A DNA stretch of 64,000 nt from Zhuqueibacter pondensis. Lineage in GTDB: Bacteria > Zhuqueibacterota > Zhuqueibacteria > Zhuqueibacterales > Zhuqueibacteraceae. The notes below the pieces were generated by a model. It saw only the letters and a list, made by a program, of their open reading frames with translations, ran no database searches and was not told the DNA's origin. Shown here in pieces: positions 1 to 7,883 of this stretch. The position numbers were made by a program, and so were the translations under genes. The stretch spans positions 10,795-74,794 of the forward strand of contig JAPDQK010000026.1 of assembly GCA_034505955.1 (NCBI GenBank), in the 5' to 3' direction. Position 1 is the first letter of the stretch. Each line of letters opens with the position of its first letter.

Positions 1-760
1 GCACGATTTCATCTATTTGACCAATTATTTTCTGCGCAAAATCATCGATACCGATCTTGACCGCACCATTGAGTTCAATACTCAACCAGGTGTGCTCAGG
101 CGAGACAAAAACACCCGCCGGGACATTGTACACCTGTTCGGAAGGCAATTCTCCCGAAGAGGGCGTGACCAAATGAATTTTCGGTCTGATCTCTTTTTCG
201 ATTTTTTCTTGGCGGCGGATCAGCGATTTGCTGACAAACTCCACCAGCTCACCTTCGGAAAACGGCTTCTGGATATAATCCATGGCGCCGAATTTCATGG
301 CCTCGACGGCGGATTCAATCGTGGCGAAACCCGTGATCACGATGACGTCAATATCCGGCCGCAAATATTTGACGGCTTTGGTGACTTCCAAGCCATCCAT
401 CTCCGGCATTTTCAGATCGGTGAACACAAAGTCATAATCATTTCTTTGCACCAGACCGACGGCTTCTTTGCCGGTTTCGACCGTGTCCACAGAATACCCC
501 GCCAGAACCAGGATTTTACGAATACTGTCCAACACGATTTCTTCATCATCCACCGCTAAAATTTTGGCCTTGGGATTTTCCACCTGCACACGTTTTAAAC
601 TCTTGGCCTCATTGGTATAATCCAGCCTCAAACCGATGTCCAAAGCCTCCTGCCTTTGCTTTTTCAATTTCGCTTCGTTCATTTTTTGCGTTATCATACG
701 CACTACAACGTCGGCCGTTATAAAAGCGGCGATTATAAAGATAACAAGTAGAGCAACCAT
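1..760 (-). CDS. Membrane-anchored response regulator with GcvH-like domain (3' end cut by window edge)
   Basis: The frame reads leftward from an ATG at 760, preceded by GGAGGAGAGGGT, and runs off the window, so only about 253 codons are visible. The N-terminus is a hydrophobic helix (about residues 3-21), followed by a charged linker, then a complete receiver domain with the VDDE acidic pocket, the phosphoacceptor Asp in TDLKMPEMDG, the ITGFA Thr and the QKPF Lys. The visible C-terminal part (FAQKIIGQI) matches the start of the GcvH-like domain in the paralogues at 9917 and 17010. There is no DNA-binding domain before the cut. It is the last visible gene of the operon starting at 3294. Family assignment is direct from the sequence; the signalling role is inferred. 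Confidence 0.9.
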   Translation of the reverse strand, partial: MVALLVIFIIAAFITADVVVRMITQKMNEAKLKKQRQEALDIGLRLDYTNEAKSLKRVQVENPKAKILAVDDEEIVLDSIRKILVLAGYSVDTVETGKEAVGLVQRNDYDFVFTDLKMPEMDGLEVTKAVKYLRPDIDVIVITGFATIESAVEAMKFGAMDYIQKPFSEGELVEFVSKSLIRRQEKIEKEIRPKIHLVTPSSGELPSEQVYNVPAGVFVSPEHTWLSIELNGAVKIGIDDFAQKIIGQIDEIV

Positions 761-823
761 ACCCTCTCCTCCACTGTTTTAGTTTTCATGGCAGCGTAAC
801 GGTTCAACCAAGTGATCAAAAAT

Positions 824-943
824 TCAAGTTGATTTCGATTTCGAAGGAGCACGGAGATATCTGACGAACAAGACAGCGAGTATGAGAAAGCCAATTAAAA
901 GCAGGTATTCCCAACCTCTCAAAATAAAAACCGAAGTCATCAT
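824..943 (-). CDS. 39-aa single-helix membrane peptide (EYLLLI type)
   Basis: This small gene has a strong ribosome-binding site (AAAGGAGGAGG) just before tandem ATG codons at 943 and 940. It encodes 39 residues with one transmembrane helix built on the motif WEYLLLIGFL, followed by a basic tail (RYLRAPSKSKS). The gene at 13815-13940 encodes a related 41-aa peptide (GLEYLLLICFL, then RYLNPAK), and both sit close to a receiver-GcvH gene. The shared motif, the RBS and the conserved context argue for a real gene. I recall similar small proteins next to GcvH-like genes elsewhere, but cannot check that here. It may be a small subunit or adaptor of the membrane-bound receiver; that is speculation. 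Confidence 0.75.
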   Translation of the reverse strand: MMTSVFILRGWEYLLLIGFLILAVLFVRYLRAPSKSKST

Positions 944-978
944 GGCCTCCTCCTTTGAAGTTTTAATCAGGAAAAAGC

Positions 979-1320
979 TTAACAGCCGCGTAGTCCTTGC
1001 CGATATAATTTGCCGCAGGACTCGAATAATGGCAGGCGAGTCGCCAAAAGCCAGATGCCCCTTGCCTTTGCCAAGCGAATTGTTTCTTCATCGGGTTTCT
1101 TGCCGCGAACAAAACAGATTGCCCTGATCTCCGCCATTTCAGCGGTGCGAACAACTTGTGTATGAGTCAGTCCTGTCAACAAGAGCGCGCCGGGCTTCAC
1201 GAAACGCAAAACATCGCTCATCAAATCGCAGCCACAACCCGTTTTGATTTCTACCCTATCCAGATCATCACCATGAAGAACTTCACACGCGAGAATTTCC
1301 TTTACTTCTGCAAGTGTCAT
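979..1320 (-). CDS. DRTGG-domain protein
   Basis: The protein of 113 residues starts at the ATG at 1320, which overlaps the TGA of the upstream kinase gene as ATGA, a sign of translational coupling. It begins MTLAEVKEIL, then CEVLHGDD, SDVLRFVKPG, LLLTGLTHTQVVRTAEMAEI and PDEETIRLAKARGIWLLAT. This pattern matches the DRTGG domain found in HPr-kinase-related and phosphotransacetylase-associated proteins, and as stand-alone proteins next to Fe-only hydrogenase and redox kinase genes. The literal DRTGG residues are not conserved; the equivalent stretch reads RVEIKTGCGCD, with two extra cysteines. The biochemical role of stand-alone DRTGG proteins is not established. It lies inside a signalling operon between a kinase and the receiver-GcvH gene. 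Confidence 0.7.
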   Translation of the reverse strand: MTLAEVKEILACEVLHGDDLDRVEIKTGCGCDLMSDVLRFVKPGALLLTGLTHTQVVRTAEMAEIRAICFVRGKKPDEETIRLAKARGIWLLATRLPLFESCGKLYRQGLRGC

Positions 1321-2507
1321 TGCGTCTGTTCCCTCTCGCAAGAAAATCCCTCGTTTGCCCTGGGCAGCAGCACGGTGAATATGCTTCCTTGCCCAACCTG
1401 ACTGGAGACCTGAACGGAGCCTCCATGAGCCTCGACAATTTTTTTGGCAATCGTAAGTCCCAATCCTGTGCCTTTTATCGTGTGGTCTGCGCTCTTGCGC
1501 ACACGATAAAACTGATCGAAGATGAAAGGGAGATGTTCGCTGGCGATACCTATTCCAGTATCTTGAACCTTGGCGGCAATAAAATTCTCGTTTTCCTCGA
1601 TGGCAATAATGACTCGGCCTTTCGGCTTGTTATATTTGATTGCATTAGTAATGAGGTTGGAAAAGACTTGCTCGAGAGTTTCCTCATCGCCTTGCACGAA
1701 GTCGTTTTCCGAGCACGGTCCGAATTCCAAAGAAACATCATACGACTGGACCAGTGGCTGCAAATCATCCATGAGCTTCTTCAGGATTTTTCTTAAAGAT
1801 ACGGGCCTGAGCTTCTCAACAATTTGCCCGCTGCTTATCCGCGCCATATCCAACCAGTCGTTGATCAATTGCAGAAGGCCTTGCAGTCGATTGCCGGCTC
1901 TGGCGATCATCCCTTTTGGCTTTTCGGGGATTTCACCCGCCGCACCGGCTAATATGGTCTCAAAATATTGAAGAACGGCCACCAGCGGGCTGCGCAATTG
2001 ATGCGAGACCATGGTGATAAAATTTTCCTCCATCAATTGCTTTTCTCTCCGGAGGGATTCGGCTTCCCGGAGGAGTTTTCTTTTTTCAAGCCCTCGCCGG
2101 ATGATTATTCTCAACTCTTCCGGAGTGAAGGGTTTGGGAAGGAAGTCGTAAGCGCCCCTTTTCATGGCATCAACAGCTGACTCTACCGTCGCATAGCCAG
2201 TGATGACGATGGGAATGATGCTGGTGTCGATTCCCTGGATTTTATCCAGAACTTCCAAGCCGTTGAGGCCCGGCATCTTGAGATCGATGATCACGAGATC
2301 AGGCTTCAACTCCTCGATCTTTCTCAAGCCCACAAGACCATTTTCGGCATCATCCGTCACGTACCCCTCTTTCGCCAGAATCTGACGGCAGGAATCCCGC
2401 ATAGCCTCCTCATCGTCAATGACGAGCACAAAAGGTCTTGCGGCGGGTACCATCCCCCTTTCACTCGAGGCGCCCGAAATTTTGCCGTTCTGTTTCCCTG
2501 TGCTCAT
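1317..2507 (-). CDS. Hybrid receiver-histidine kinase
   Basis: The 396-residue cytosolic protein carries an N-terminal receiver (about residues 25-140: VIDDEE, phosphoacceptor Asp in IIDLKMPG, ITGYA, PKPF), a short coiled coil, then a HisKA domain with H-box SHQLRSPLVAV (about residue 170) and a HATPase_c domain (NLITNAIKYN, DTGIGIA, GTGLGLTIA). No transmembrane segment is seen, so its signal probably arrives by phosphotransfer or from a cytosolic partner. The start ATG overlaps the stop of the upstream receiver gene as ATGA, and its stop overlaps the DRTGG gene the same way. Receiver-first hybrid kinases usually act inside phosphorelays. The two upstream single-receiver proteins and the downstream receiver-GcvH protein are the obvious partners (inference). 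Confidence 0.9.
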   Translation of the reverse strand: MSTGKQNGKISGASSERGMVPAARPFVLVIDDEEAMRDSCRQILAKEGYVTDDAENGLVGLRKIEELKPDLVIIDLKMPGLNGLEVLDKIQGIDTSIIPIVITGYATVESAVDAMKRGAYDFLPKPFTPEELRIIIRRGLEKRKLLREAESLRREKQLMEENFITMVSHQLRSPLVAVLQYFETILAGAAGEIPEKPKGMIARAGNRLQGLLQLINDWLDMARISSGQIVEKLRPVSLRKILKKLMDDLQPLVQSYDVSLEFGPCSENDFVQGDEETLEQVFSNLITNAIKYNKPKGRVIIAIEENENFIAAKVQDTGIGIASEHLPFIFDQFYRVRKSADHTIKGTGLGLTIAKKIVEAHGGSVQVSSQVGQGSIFTVLLPRANEGFSCEREQTQ

Positions 2508-2911
2508 TTTTTGAGAAGTTTTTCAATACGCGCAATCAAATCGTTGGGTTTTACCGGCTTATCCATGTAATCATCGGGCCCCGCAAGGCCATATTGATCG
2601 CCTGGGAACTGGAATCTCGAGCCCGCCTTTTCTTTTACAGCGGAGACCATAATAATCGGTGTGTCCCTGAACGCCTGATATTCCTTGGAGGTTTTGATGC
2701 TATGACAGAGAGAAAAACCATCAAACAGACTGTCCATCATGATGTCGAGAATAATGAGATCGGGTTGTTCCTGAAGAAGTCTGCGCTTTCCTTCCTCTGC
2801 GTTAAACGCAGCGACAACGTTGTATGAAGCTGATTCCAGAACCGGTCTTATCGCCTCGACAAAATCCAGATCATCATCGATCACCAAAATTATTGGTTTG
2901 TGCTTTTCCAT
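2504..2911 (-). CDS. Single-domain response regulator
   Basis: The 135-residue protein is a lone receiver domain. The acidic pocket is VIDDDLD, the phosphoacceptor Asp lies in ILDIMMDS, the conserved Ser is in MVSAV and the Lys in DKPVKP. There is an insertion before the last helix (SRFQFPGDQYGLAGPDDY) that is common in receivers of this delta-proteobacterial/FCB type. There is no output domain, so it probably passes phosphate to or from the adjacent receiver-kinase, or binds a target directly. It is translationally coupled to that kinase by an ATGA overlap and follows another receiver gene with a gap of only 11 bases. Confidence 0.88.
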   Translation of the reverse strand: MEKHKPIILVIDDDLDFVEAIRPVLESASYNVVAAFNAEEGKRRLLQEQPDLIILDIMMDSLFDGFSLCHSIKTSKEYQAFRDTPIIMVSAVKEKAGSRFQFPGDQYGLAGPDDYMDKPVKPNDLIARIEKLLKK

Positions 2912-2922
2912 TTTTTTCTCCT

Positions 2923-3294
2923 TTACAAGTTGAGGGCATTATTGATTGCCAATTTTAGCTCTTCCTTTGAAAAAGATTTGATAAAGTAAAAAAAGATATC
3001 CTGTTCCCTGACCCTGGCCTCCAAGCTTTTCGTGTTTTTCCTGGTGGTCATGATGACCTTTATATCAGGGTCTATCCGTTTGACGATCGGAACAGCCTCA
3101 TACCCTTTCATCTCCGGGAGGTCAACGTCCATAATCAAACAGTCAAAACCATCATCAGATATTTCTTTAACCGCATCTTTCAGCCCTTTTCCGGTAACGA
3201 CATGAAATTTTTCGCTTCGGAGATAAGAGGCGATGGCGGTTCGCTCAATGCTGTTCGGGTCGATGAGAAGAATCTTTTTTTCTGTGCTGGTCAT
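2923..3294 (-). CDS. Single-domain response regulator with altered acidic pocket
   Basis: The 123-residue protein is a receiver domain and the first gene of the leftward operon. The phosphoacceptor Asp (IMDVDLPEMKG), the Thr (MTTRK) and the Lys (IKSFS) are recognisable. The acidic pocket reads LIDPNS instead of the usual DD or DE pair, so Mg2+ binding and phosphorylation may be weakened. A purine-rich RBS (GGAAGGAA) precedes the ATG, and a sigma-54 promoter match lies about 30 bases upstream. The lone receiver may act as a phosphate sink or a protein-binding switch. Function is not further assignable. Confidence 0.85.
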   Translation of the reverse strand: MTSTEKKILLIDPNSIERTAIASYLRSEKFHVVTGKGLKDAVKEISDDGFDCLIMDVDLPEMKGYEAVPIVKRIDPDIKVIMTTRKNTKSLEARVREQDIFFYFIKSFSKEELKLAINNALNL

Positions 3295-3320
3295 GTTCAG
3301 TTCCTTCCATGTTGTCTTGG

Positions 3321-3337
3321 TGCAATTGCTGTGCCCT
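3321..3337 (-). promoter_or_regulatory. Sigma-54 (-24/-12) promoter for the 3294 to 1 operon
   Basis: Read leftward the sequence is GGCAC-N5-TTGCA, with GG (3335-3334) and GC (3323-3322) separated by exactly ten bases, as the RpoN consensus requires. Transcription would start near 3311, leaving a leader of about 15-20 bases before the ATG at 3294. Two palindromes about 115-195 bases upstream could be the enhancer sites that such promoters need. The match is seen directly; use in vivo is inferred. Confidence 0.75.
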
Positions 3338-3450
3338 ATATTTTGAAGTGGAAGGGAATGGATGAGCAGAATCGTTTTTGATATTAAAGGAGTTGTAAAG
3401 ATAGAAAAAGGGCAACTCTGGTATATCGTGAAGGGAAAATAGAGGCATGG

Positions 3451-3461
3451 GGAATAATTCC
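3451..3461. promoter_or_regulatory. Palindromic operator candidate 1 (GGAATAATTCC)
   Basis: This is a perfect 11-base odd palindrome inside a GGGGAATAATTCCAAGT context. A near-identical site lies at 3507-3517, with centres 56 bases apart. Position relative to the sigma-54 promoter (over 100 bases upstream) suits enhancer-binding sites of an NtrC-family regulator, and two such regulators are encoded nearby. It might equally control the divergent gene at 3574. Confidence 0.55.
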
Positions 3462-3506
3462 AAGTTGTGTCACATTAGTCCTGATTACATAAGAACAAAG
3501 GCGCGG

Positions 3507-3517
3507 GGAATTATTCC
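3507..3517. promoter_or_regulatory. Palindromic operator candidate 2 (GGAATTATTCC)
   Basis: This is the second copy of the palindrome, in a GGGGAATTATTCCACGT context. It is the exact reverse complement of site 1 in its 11-base core, and both copies are preceded by GG and followed by A(A/C)GT and a TGTGT(C/T)AC-like stretch. The longer match shows a duplicated binding site rather than a chance palindrome. Confidence 0.55.
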
Positions 3518-3573
3518 ACGTATGTGTTACATATATCCCCAGCATGACTCAGCAATTCGTAAGAACAATATGA

Positions 3574-4146
3574 TTGCTTGGTAATTTCAACCGGATTTTT
3601 CTCTTGATTTTTACGACAGTTTGTGCCAACATATTTCACCAGCGAAAACGAACAATAGCAATCGGGGGAGGATGGGACGATCGGATCTCCGAGGCTGAAA
3701 AATGGCGGCCTCTGACTCGCGAGCAGGCTTTGGCAGCGCGGGATTTCTCAAGAGCCGGAGAGAGGTTCATTGATTTTAAAGGCCAAATCAATGAAATCCT
3801 GTACTCTATTTTAACGCCGTTAGGTTATCATGTTTATGTTTCAGTCCAAGCACTTAAACATATCAGGAAGCATCCAATTGCGCAAAAGTACAAAAACGAT
3901 ATTCCTCACATCTTGAACAATCCTGATCTAATAACGTTAAATCATGAGGAACCAGATACGCATATCTTCTATAAATCTTTGTATGCGAAGCTGCTTTTGG
4001 CCATACCGGTTCACTTGAAAAACGGGTTTAGATTTGTGGCAACCATGTATGAGATGCCTTATATCAAAGGTATCAAACAGGGCTTACTTTCGGAAAATGA
4101 TTTTCTTTATTTACGAGGTGGATTTAAATGGAAAAAATGGAGATAA
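3574..4146 (+). CDS. PBECR3-like nuclease-fold protein (possible toxin)
   Basis: The C-terminal 100 residues read as a PBECR3-type domain (phage-associated Barnase/EndoU/ColicinE5/RelE-like fold): VSVQALKHIRKHPIAQKY, then IPHILNNPDLITLN, an acidic-polar turn, LLLAIPVHL and FRFVATMYEMP. Stand-alone PBECR proteins are thought to be RNase-like toxins or effectors. The start is uncertain: the frame is open from a TTG at 3574, has no Met until near the C-terminus, and the first 45 or so residues do not look domain-like, so translation may start later at a non-ATG codon. It overlaps the next gene by 19 bases, as toxin-antitoxin pairs often do. Base composition is more AT-rich than the neighbours. 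Function is inferred from fold similarity recalled, not computed. Confidence 0.6.
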   Translation: MLGNFNRIFLLIFTTVCANIFHQRKRTIAIGGGWDDRISEAEKWRPLTREQALAARDFSRAGERFIDFKGQINEILYSILTPLGYHVYVSVQALKHIRKHPIAQKYKNDIPHILNNPDLITLNHEEPDTHIFYKSLYAKLLLAIPVHLKNGFRFVATMYEMPYIKGIKQGLLSENDFLYLRGGFKWKKWR

Positions 4147-4496
4147 GGTTATATAGCGGCGTGGTTGAGTTCATTTTTGGCTCCTCCAGGCACATTGTTT
4201 TTGGTGATGAAAATCGACCTGGCCTTGAAATCGGCCGTGACAAAAAAAGCGGAAAAATTGTAGCATTCATGAGCTTACACTTTCCTCGCCTTTACCATCG
4301 AATTCTCAAAGGCCTCCAAGAAAAGCCAATCCCTGGCAGATTTTCCGTGGAAACCGTAGACGAAGGCGACACCATCACTGCCGTATGCGACCCCCGCGTG
4401 AAAAACGCCACGTTTGCTGAAATTGTACAATGGGTGTGGGAAAAATACTATGCCCCTCTCGAGCAAGATGTGGAAGTGGAAGCCCTGCAGGCATAG
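4128..4496 (+). CDS. Small protein paired with PBECR3-like gene (possible antitoxin or immunity protein)
   Basis: This 122-residue soluble protein overlaps the end of the PBECR3-like gene by 19 bases and begins MEKMEIRLYSG. It contains VEFIFGSSRHIVFGDENRP, then HFPRLYHRILKGLQ and a C-terminal acidic tail (EQDVEVEALQA). I do not recognise the family. No DNA-binding helix-turn-helix is evident. The overlap and small size suggest it is co-translated with, and may neutralise, the upstream protein; this is inference from gene order alone. The gene converges with the NtrC-family gene ending at 4534, and no clear terminator is visible between them. Confidence 0.6.
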   Translation: MEKMEIRLYSGVVEFIFGSSRHIVFGDENRPGLEIGRDKKSGKIVAFMSLHFPRLYHRILKGLQEKPIPGRFSVETVDEGDTITAVCDPRVKNATFAEIVQWVWEKYYAPLEQDVEVEALQA

Positions 4497-4533
4497 CCGG
4501 CACATGTGAAAAGATACATGACAAGGTCTGCCT

Positions 4534-5889
4534 TTATTGAAGGTTATACTTCTTGATCTTAGCCCAGAGCGTTTTGCGATCTATTCCCAATATCTCAGCA
4601 GTCTTGCCTTTGTTCCCGGACTGAGCCTGCAGCACAGTTTTAATATATTCCTTTTCGGTCTCTTCTAATGTTCTAAACTTTCCTTCGGCCAAATTCCAGA
4701 ATTCGGGACTGACGCTTATTCCATGATACATCAAGCTTTCCATCTCTATTTCCCTTCCCCTTGAAAGCACCACCGCTCGTTCGATCGTGTTCTCCAGCTC
4801 CCGGATGTTGCCGGGCCAGTCATATTCCATCAGGGCATTTTTGACTTTCGCCGACACCGAGGTAATGCCCTTTTTGGCCTTCTTGTTGTATTTTTGCAGG
4901 AAATGCTCGATGAGGAGAGGAATATCCTCCTTTCTTTCCCTTAAAGGAGGAAGATGGATGGGAACTACACTCAGGCGATAGAAGAGGTCCTCTCTAAATT
5001 TTCCCTCCCGCACCGCCTCGGCGAGATTTCTGTTGGTGGCGGCGATAATCCGAACATTTACTTTGATAGGCTTTGAGCTTCCGATCCGCGTCACTTCGCG
5101 TTCCTGAATGGCGCGCAAGAGTTTCGCCTGGATGTTGAGGCTGATATTGCCGATCTCGTCGAAGAAGATCGTTCCACCATTGGCTATTTCAAAACGGCCA
5201 TGTTTTGTCTCGTAAGCTCCGGTGAATGAGCCTTTGACATGGCCGAAGAGCTCGCTTTCGAATAGGGTTTCCACCAATGCCCCGCAATCGACCGCGACAA
5301 AGGGTCCGTTGCGCCTGGTACTGTGTTTGTGTATTGCGCGGGCGATGAGCTCTTTGCCGGTGCCGCTCTCCCCGGTGATCAGCACCGTGCTTTCGGTGGG
5401 ACTGACGCGCCTGACAATGTCCAACACTTTTTCCATGGCTTTGCTTTTTCCCACCACCAGATCAAATTCGGTTTTTGCCTCTAATTCTTTACGGAGATAA
5501 ATATTTTCAAGGAGAATGTTTCGGCTATCCAAGGCTTTTCTTATGACAATACGAAGCTCTTCGGGACTGAACGGCTTGGCCAAATAGTCGAAGGCGCCTC
5601 GTTTCATTGCTTCAATCGCAGATTCTATTGAGGCGTAGGCCGTTATGATGATGACCGGCGTTTCAGGGCTCTCTTCTTTGATTTTGCTCAACACCTCCAT
5701 GCCATCGAGGCCGGGCAATCTCAAATCGAGAAGAACAACATGGAAGAATTCTTTCTTGAAGAATTCCAGTCCTTCCATTCCGTCTTTGGCGCATCTGACG
5801 GTGTAGCCTTCCTTTTGAAGGGCTTGACTGCAAGAGTCTCTGAGGGCTTCCTCGTCATCGATGATGAGAATATTCGCTTTGTCATTCAT
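4534..5889 (-). CDS. NtrC-family sigma-54-dependent response regulator (variant GSFTGA loop)
   Basis: The 451-residue protein has a receiver domain (residues 5-120, phosphoacceptor Asp55 in LLDLRLPG), a sigma-54 AAA+ domain (about 143-370) with Walker A GESGTGKE (173-180), and a Fis-type helix-turn-helix at the end (TAEILGIDRKTLWAKIKKY). The sigma-54 contact loop reads GSFTGA rather than GAFTGA, a tolerated but less common variant. It should activate RpoN promoters by ATP-driven remodelling from enhancer sites. It lies 4 bases downstream of the sensor kinase at 5894-7867, its likely cognate partner, in the operon starting at 9266. Likely targets include the three sigma-54 promoters in this window (inference). 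Confidence 0.93.
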   Translation of the reverse strand: MNDKANILIIDDEEALRDSCSQALQKEGYTVRCAKDGMEGLEFFKKEFFHVVLLDLRLPGLDGMEVLSKIKEESPETPVIIITAYASIESAIEAMKRGAFDYLAKPFSPEELRIVIRKALDSRNILLENIYLRKELEAKTEFDLVVGKSKAMEKVLDIVRRVSPTESTVLITGESGTGKELIARAIHKHSTRRNGPFVAVDCGALVETLFESELFGHVKGSFTGAYETKHGRFEIANGGTIFFDEIGNISLNIQAKLLRAIQEREVTRIGSSKPIKVNVRIIAATNRNLAEAVREGKFREDLFYRLSVVPIHLPPLRERKEDIPLLIEHFLQKYNKKAKKGITSVSAKVKNALMEYDWPGNIRELENTIERAVVLSRGREIEMESLMYHGISVSPEFWNLAEGKFRTLEETEKEYIKTVLQAQSGNKGKTAEILGIDRKTLWAKIKKYNLQ

Positions 5890-5893
5890 GCTC

Positions 5894-7867
5894 TCATTCC
5901 TCTATAACGGGAAGTTTGACCGTAAAAGTGGCGCCTTTTCCCACTTCGCTTTGAACTTCAATGGTTCCCTCGTGTTTCTGAATGATGCTGTAGCTTATGG
6001 CAAGACCCAAGCCGGTGCCTTTGCCAACTTCTTTGGTGGAAAAGAAAGGCTCAAAAAGTCTGCTTTTGTCCTCTTCCTTGATGCCGGGGCCGGTGTCTGA
6101 AAATTTAATCTCAACATATTTTCCTTCCTCGTTGAGAGACGTGCTGATGGTGAGAACGCCGTTTCCATTCATGGCTTCTGCCGCGTTGAGAATGATATTC
6201 ATAAAGACCTGTTGCAGCAGGTTGCTATCCGCCACTATTTTGGGTAATGAAGAAGCATATATTTTCTTTAATTGTATATTTTGAAAGAGCGCCTGATGTT
6301 CCGTGATGGAAAGAGATTTTTCCACCACGTCATTGATATCTACCGGGTACTTTTGAGGTTCTTTGGGGCGGGCAAATTCAAGGAGACCCTTGACGATGTC
6401 TTTGCAGCGGGTGGTTTCTTTGACGATCTTCTTGAGATTGGCGTAATAAGGACTGTTCACGTCGGTCTCTTCAAGCAGCAGATTGCTGTAAACGAGGATG
6501 GCGCCCAGCGGGTTGTTGATTTCATGCGCGACGCTTGCTGATAATTTTCCCAGGGAGGCCAATTTTTCGGATTGAATGAGATGCGCCTGCATTTTGATCA
6601 ATTCGTTGGTTCGTTCTTCGACTTTCTTCTCCAGGGTTTTTCCCCATTCCAGGAGTTTTTCATTGGCGACTTTCAGATTCGCGGTCATTTGGTTGAAGGA
6701 ATCCGCTAAAAGACCGATTTCATCCTTGGAGTTCACGCTAACCACGTGGGACAAATCGCCTTTGGCGATTTTTTGAGTGGCAACGACCATTTTCTGAAGC
6801 GGGTCGATAATCCTGGTTGTGGAGAAATACATGATGACCAACAAAAAAATCACACAGACCAGGGCCATGATGGTGAACGCCAGCATGACGCGTTCGGTTG
6901 TATCGATATAGGGTCGTTCCAGCAGCCCGACATACAGAATGCCAATGATTTCATTGTCGATATTTCTTATGGGTTCATAGGCTGTAATGTACCAATCGGT
7001 GACCACGAAGGCTCTGTCAATCCAGGGTTTGCCTTTCTGCAGGACGGCCTCGTTGACTTCTTTGGAAACTCTGGTGCCGATGGCGCGCTCATTTCTTTCA
7101 TCCTTGACATTGGTGGAGATGCGCAGATCATGCTGAAAAATCGTCGCCGTCCCGAGTTCTCTGCCTCCATATTTGCCTTCTTTGTAAACAATTTTTTTTA
7201 TGCGGTCAACGATCTCATAGTTGCGGTTGAGCAAGATGCCGCCATAGAGTACGCCCAAGAGAACGTTGTTTTCATCGATGACCGGAGAAGCCGCCTTCAA
7301 CATCATGCCGCTGGTTTCCTTGTTTTCGGCCCTGAAAGCAGCTTTGGGGGTTGGGATGAATTCCATGTACGCTTGAGCCGCCAAATCCGCACCTTCTTTC
7401 AGAAGTTCTTCGCGGGGGACAATTTGCGGCATTGCGACATCCTTTTTTTGTAGCGCCCATTTTATGAGTTCATCCTGACTTTGATCATCACCCACTACTT
7501 CCGGATGGCGTGTTCTGATGATCACTTTTCCGTGGTGATCGGTCAAGGTCAATATGTCCAAACCATAGTTTGTTCTCATGCGATTGAGCTTTTTAAAAAG
7601 GATGTCGCGGCGATTATTTTTTATATCATCCCAGATGCCTTCTCGCGCCGCATTCAAGCTGACAAGATCTTTTATATCATTCAACCTTTCGTTAAAAACC
7701 ATCCAGGCGGAAGCCAGGTCATGCCGGACTTTGGTTTGGGCTTGCGAGATGATGGTATTTTTAACCAATCGCCACCCGAGGCTCAAGGACAACAAGCCTC
7801 CCACACTAATGACGATCAGAAAACTCAGAATAAGTTTTGTTCTCAGAGATAAAGGATAAAGTATCAT
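5894..7867 (-). CDS. Membrane sensor histidine kinase with large periplasmic Cache-type domain
   Basis: The 657-residue protein has a first transmembrane helix (about 10-31), a large extracytoplasmic domain of about 290 residues with Cache-like features (ILTLTDHHGKVIIRT; GVLYGGILLNRNYEIVDRI; GTRVSKEV; WYITAYEPI; GILYVGLLERPY), a second helix (about 330-350), a HAMP domain (IIDPLQKMV...GDLSHVV), a coiled coil, HisKA with H-box SVAHEINNPLGAI, and HATPase_c (NIILNAAEAMNG, DTGPGI, GTGLGLAIS). The HEINNPLGA form of the H-box is typical of NtrB/ZraS-like kinases that pair with NtrC-type regulators. It sits between two such regulators in one operon. Its ligand cannot be read from the sequence; Cache domains usually bind small organic molecules. 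Confidence 0.92.
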   Translation of the reverse strand: MILYPLSLRTKLILSFLIVISVGGLLSLSLGWRLVKNTIISQAQTKVRHDLASAWMVFNERLNDIKDLVSLNAAREGIWDDIKNNRRDILFKKLNRMRTNYGLDILTLTDHHGKVIIRTRHPEVVGDDQSQDELIKWALQKKDVAMPQIVPREELLKEGADLAAQAYMEFIPTPKAAFRAENKETSGMMLKAASPVIDENNVLLGVLYGGILLNRNYEIVDRIKKIVYKEGKYGGRELGTATIFQHDLRISTNVKDERNERAIGTRVSKEVNEAVLQKGKPWIDRAFVVTDWYITAYEPIRNIDNEIIGILYVGLLERPYIDTTERVMLAFTIMALVCVIFLLVIMYFSTTRIIDPLQKMVVATQKIAKGDLSHVVSVNSKDEIGLLADSFNQMTANLKVANEKLLEWGKTLEKKVEERTNELIKMQAHLIQSEKLASLGKLSASVAHEINNPLGAILVYSNLLLEETDVNSPYYANLKKIVKETTRCKDIVKGLLEFARPKEPQKYPVDINDVVEKSLSITEHQALFQNIQLKKIYASSLPKIVADSNLLQQVFMNIILNAAEAMNGNGVLTISTSLNEEGKYVEIKFSDTGPGIKEEDKSRLFEPFFSTKEVGKGTGLGLAISYSIIQKHEGTIEVQSEVGKGATFTVKLPVIEE

Positions 7868-7883
7868 TGTTACGTGTTACATA

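Noticed and set aside
17..559. Rightward open frame opposite the partial receiver-GcvH gene
   Set aside because: It is a mirror frame of the receiver domain; similar mirror frames lie opposite the 9917 and 17010 paralogues. The leftward frame has the domain and the RBS.
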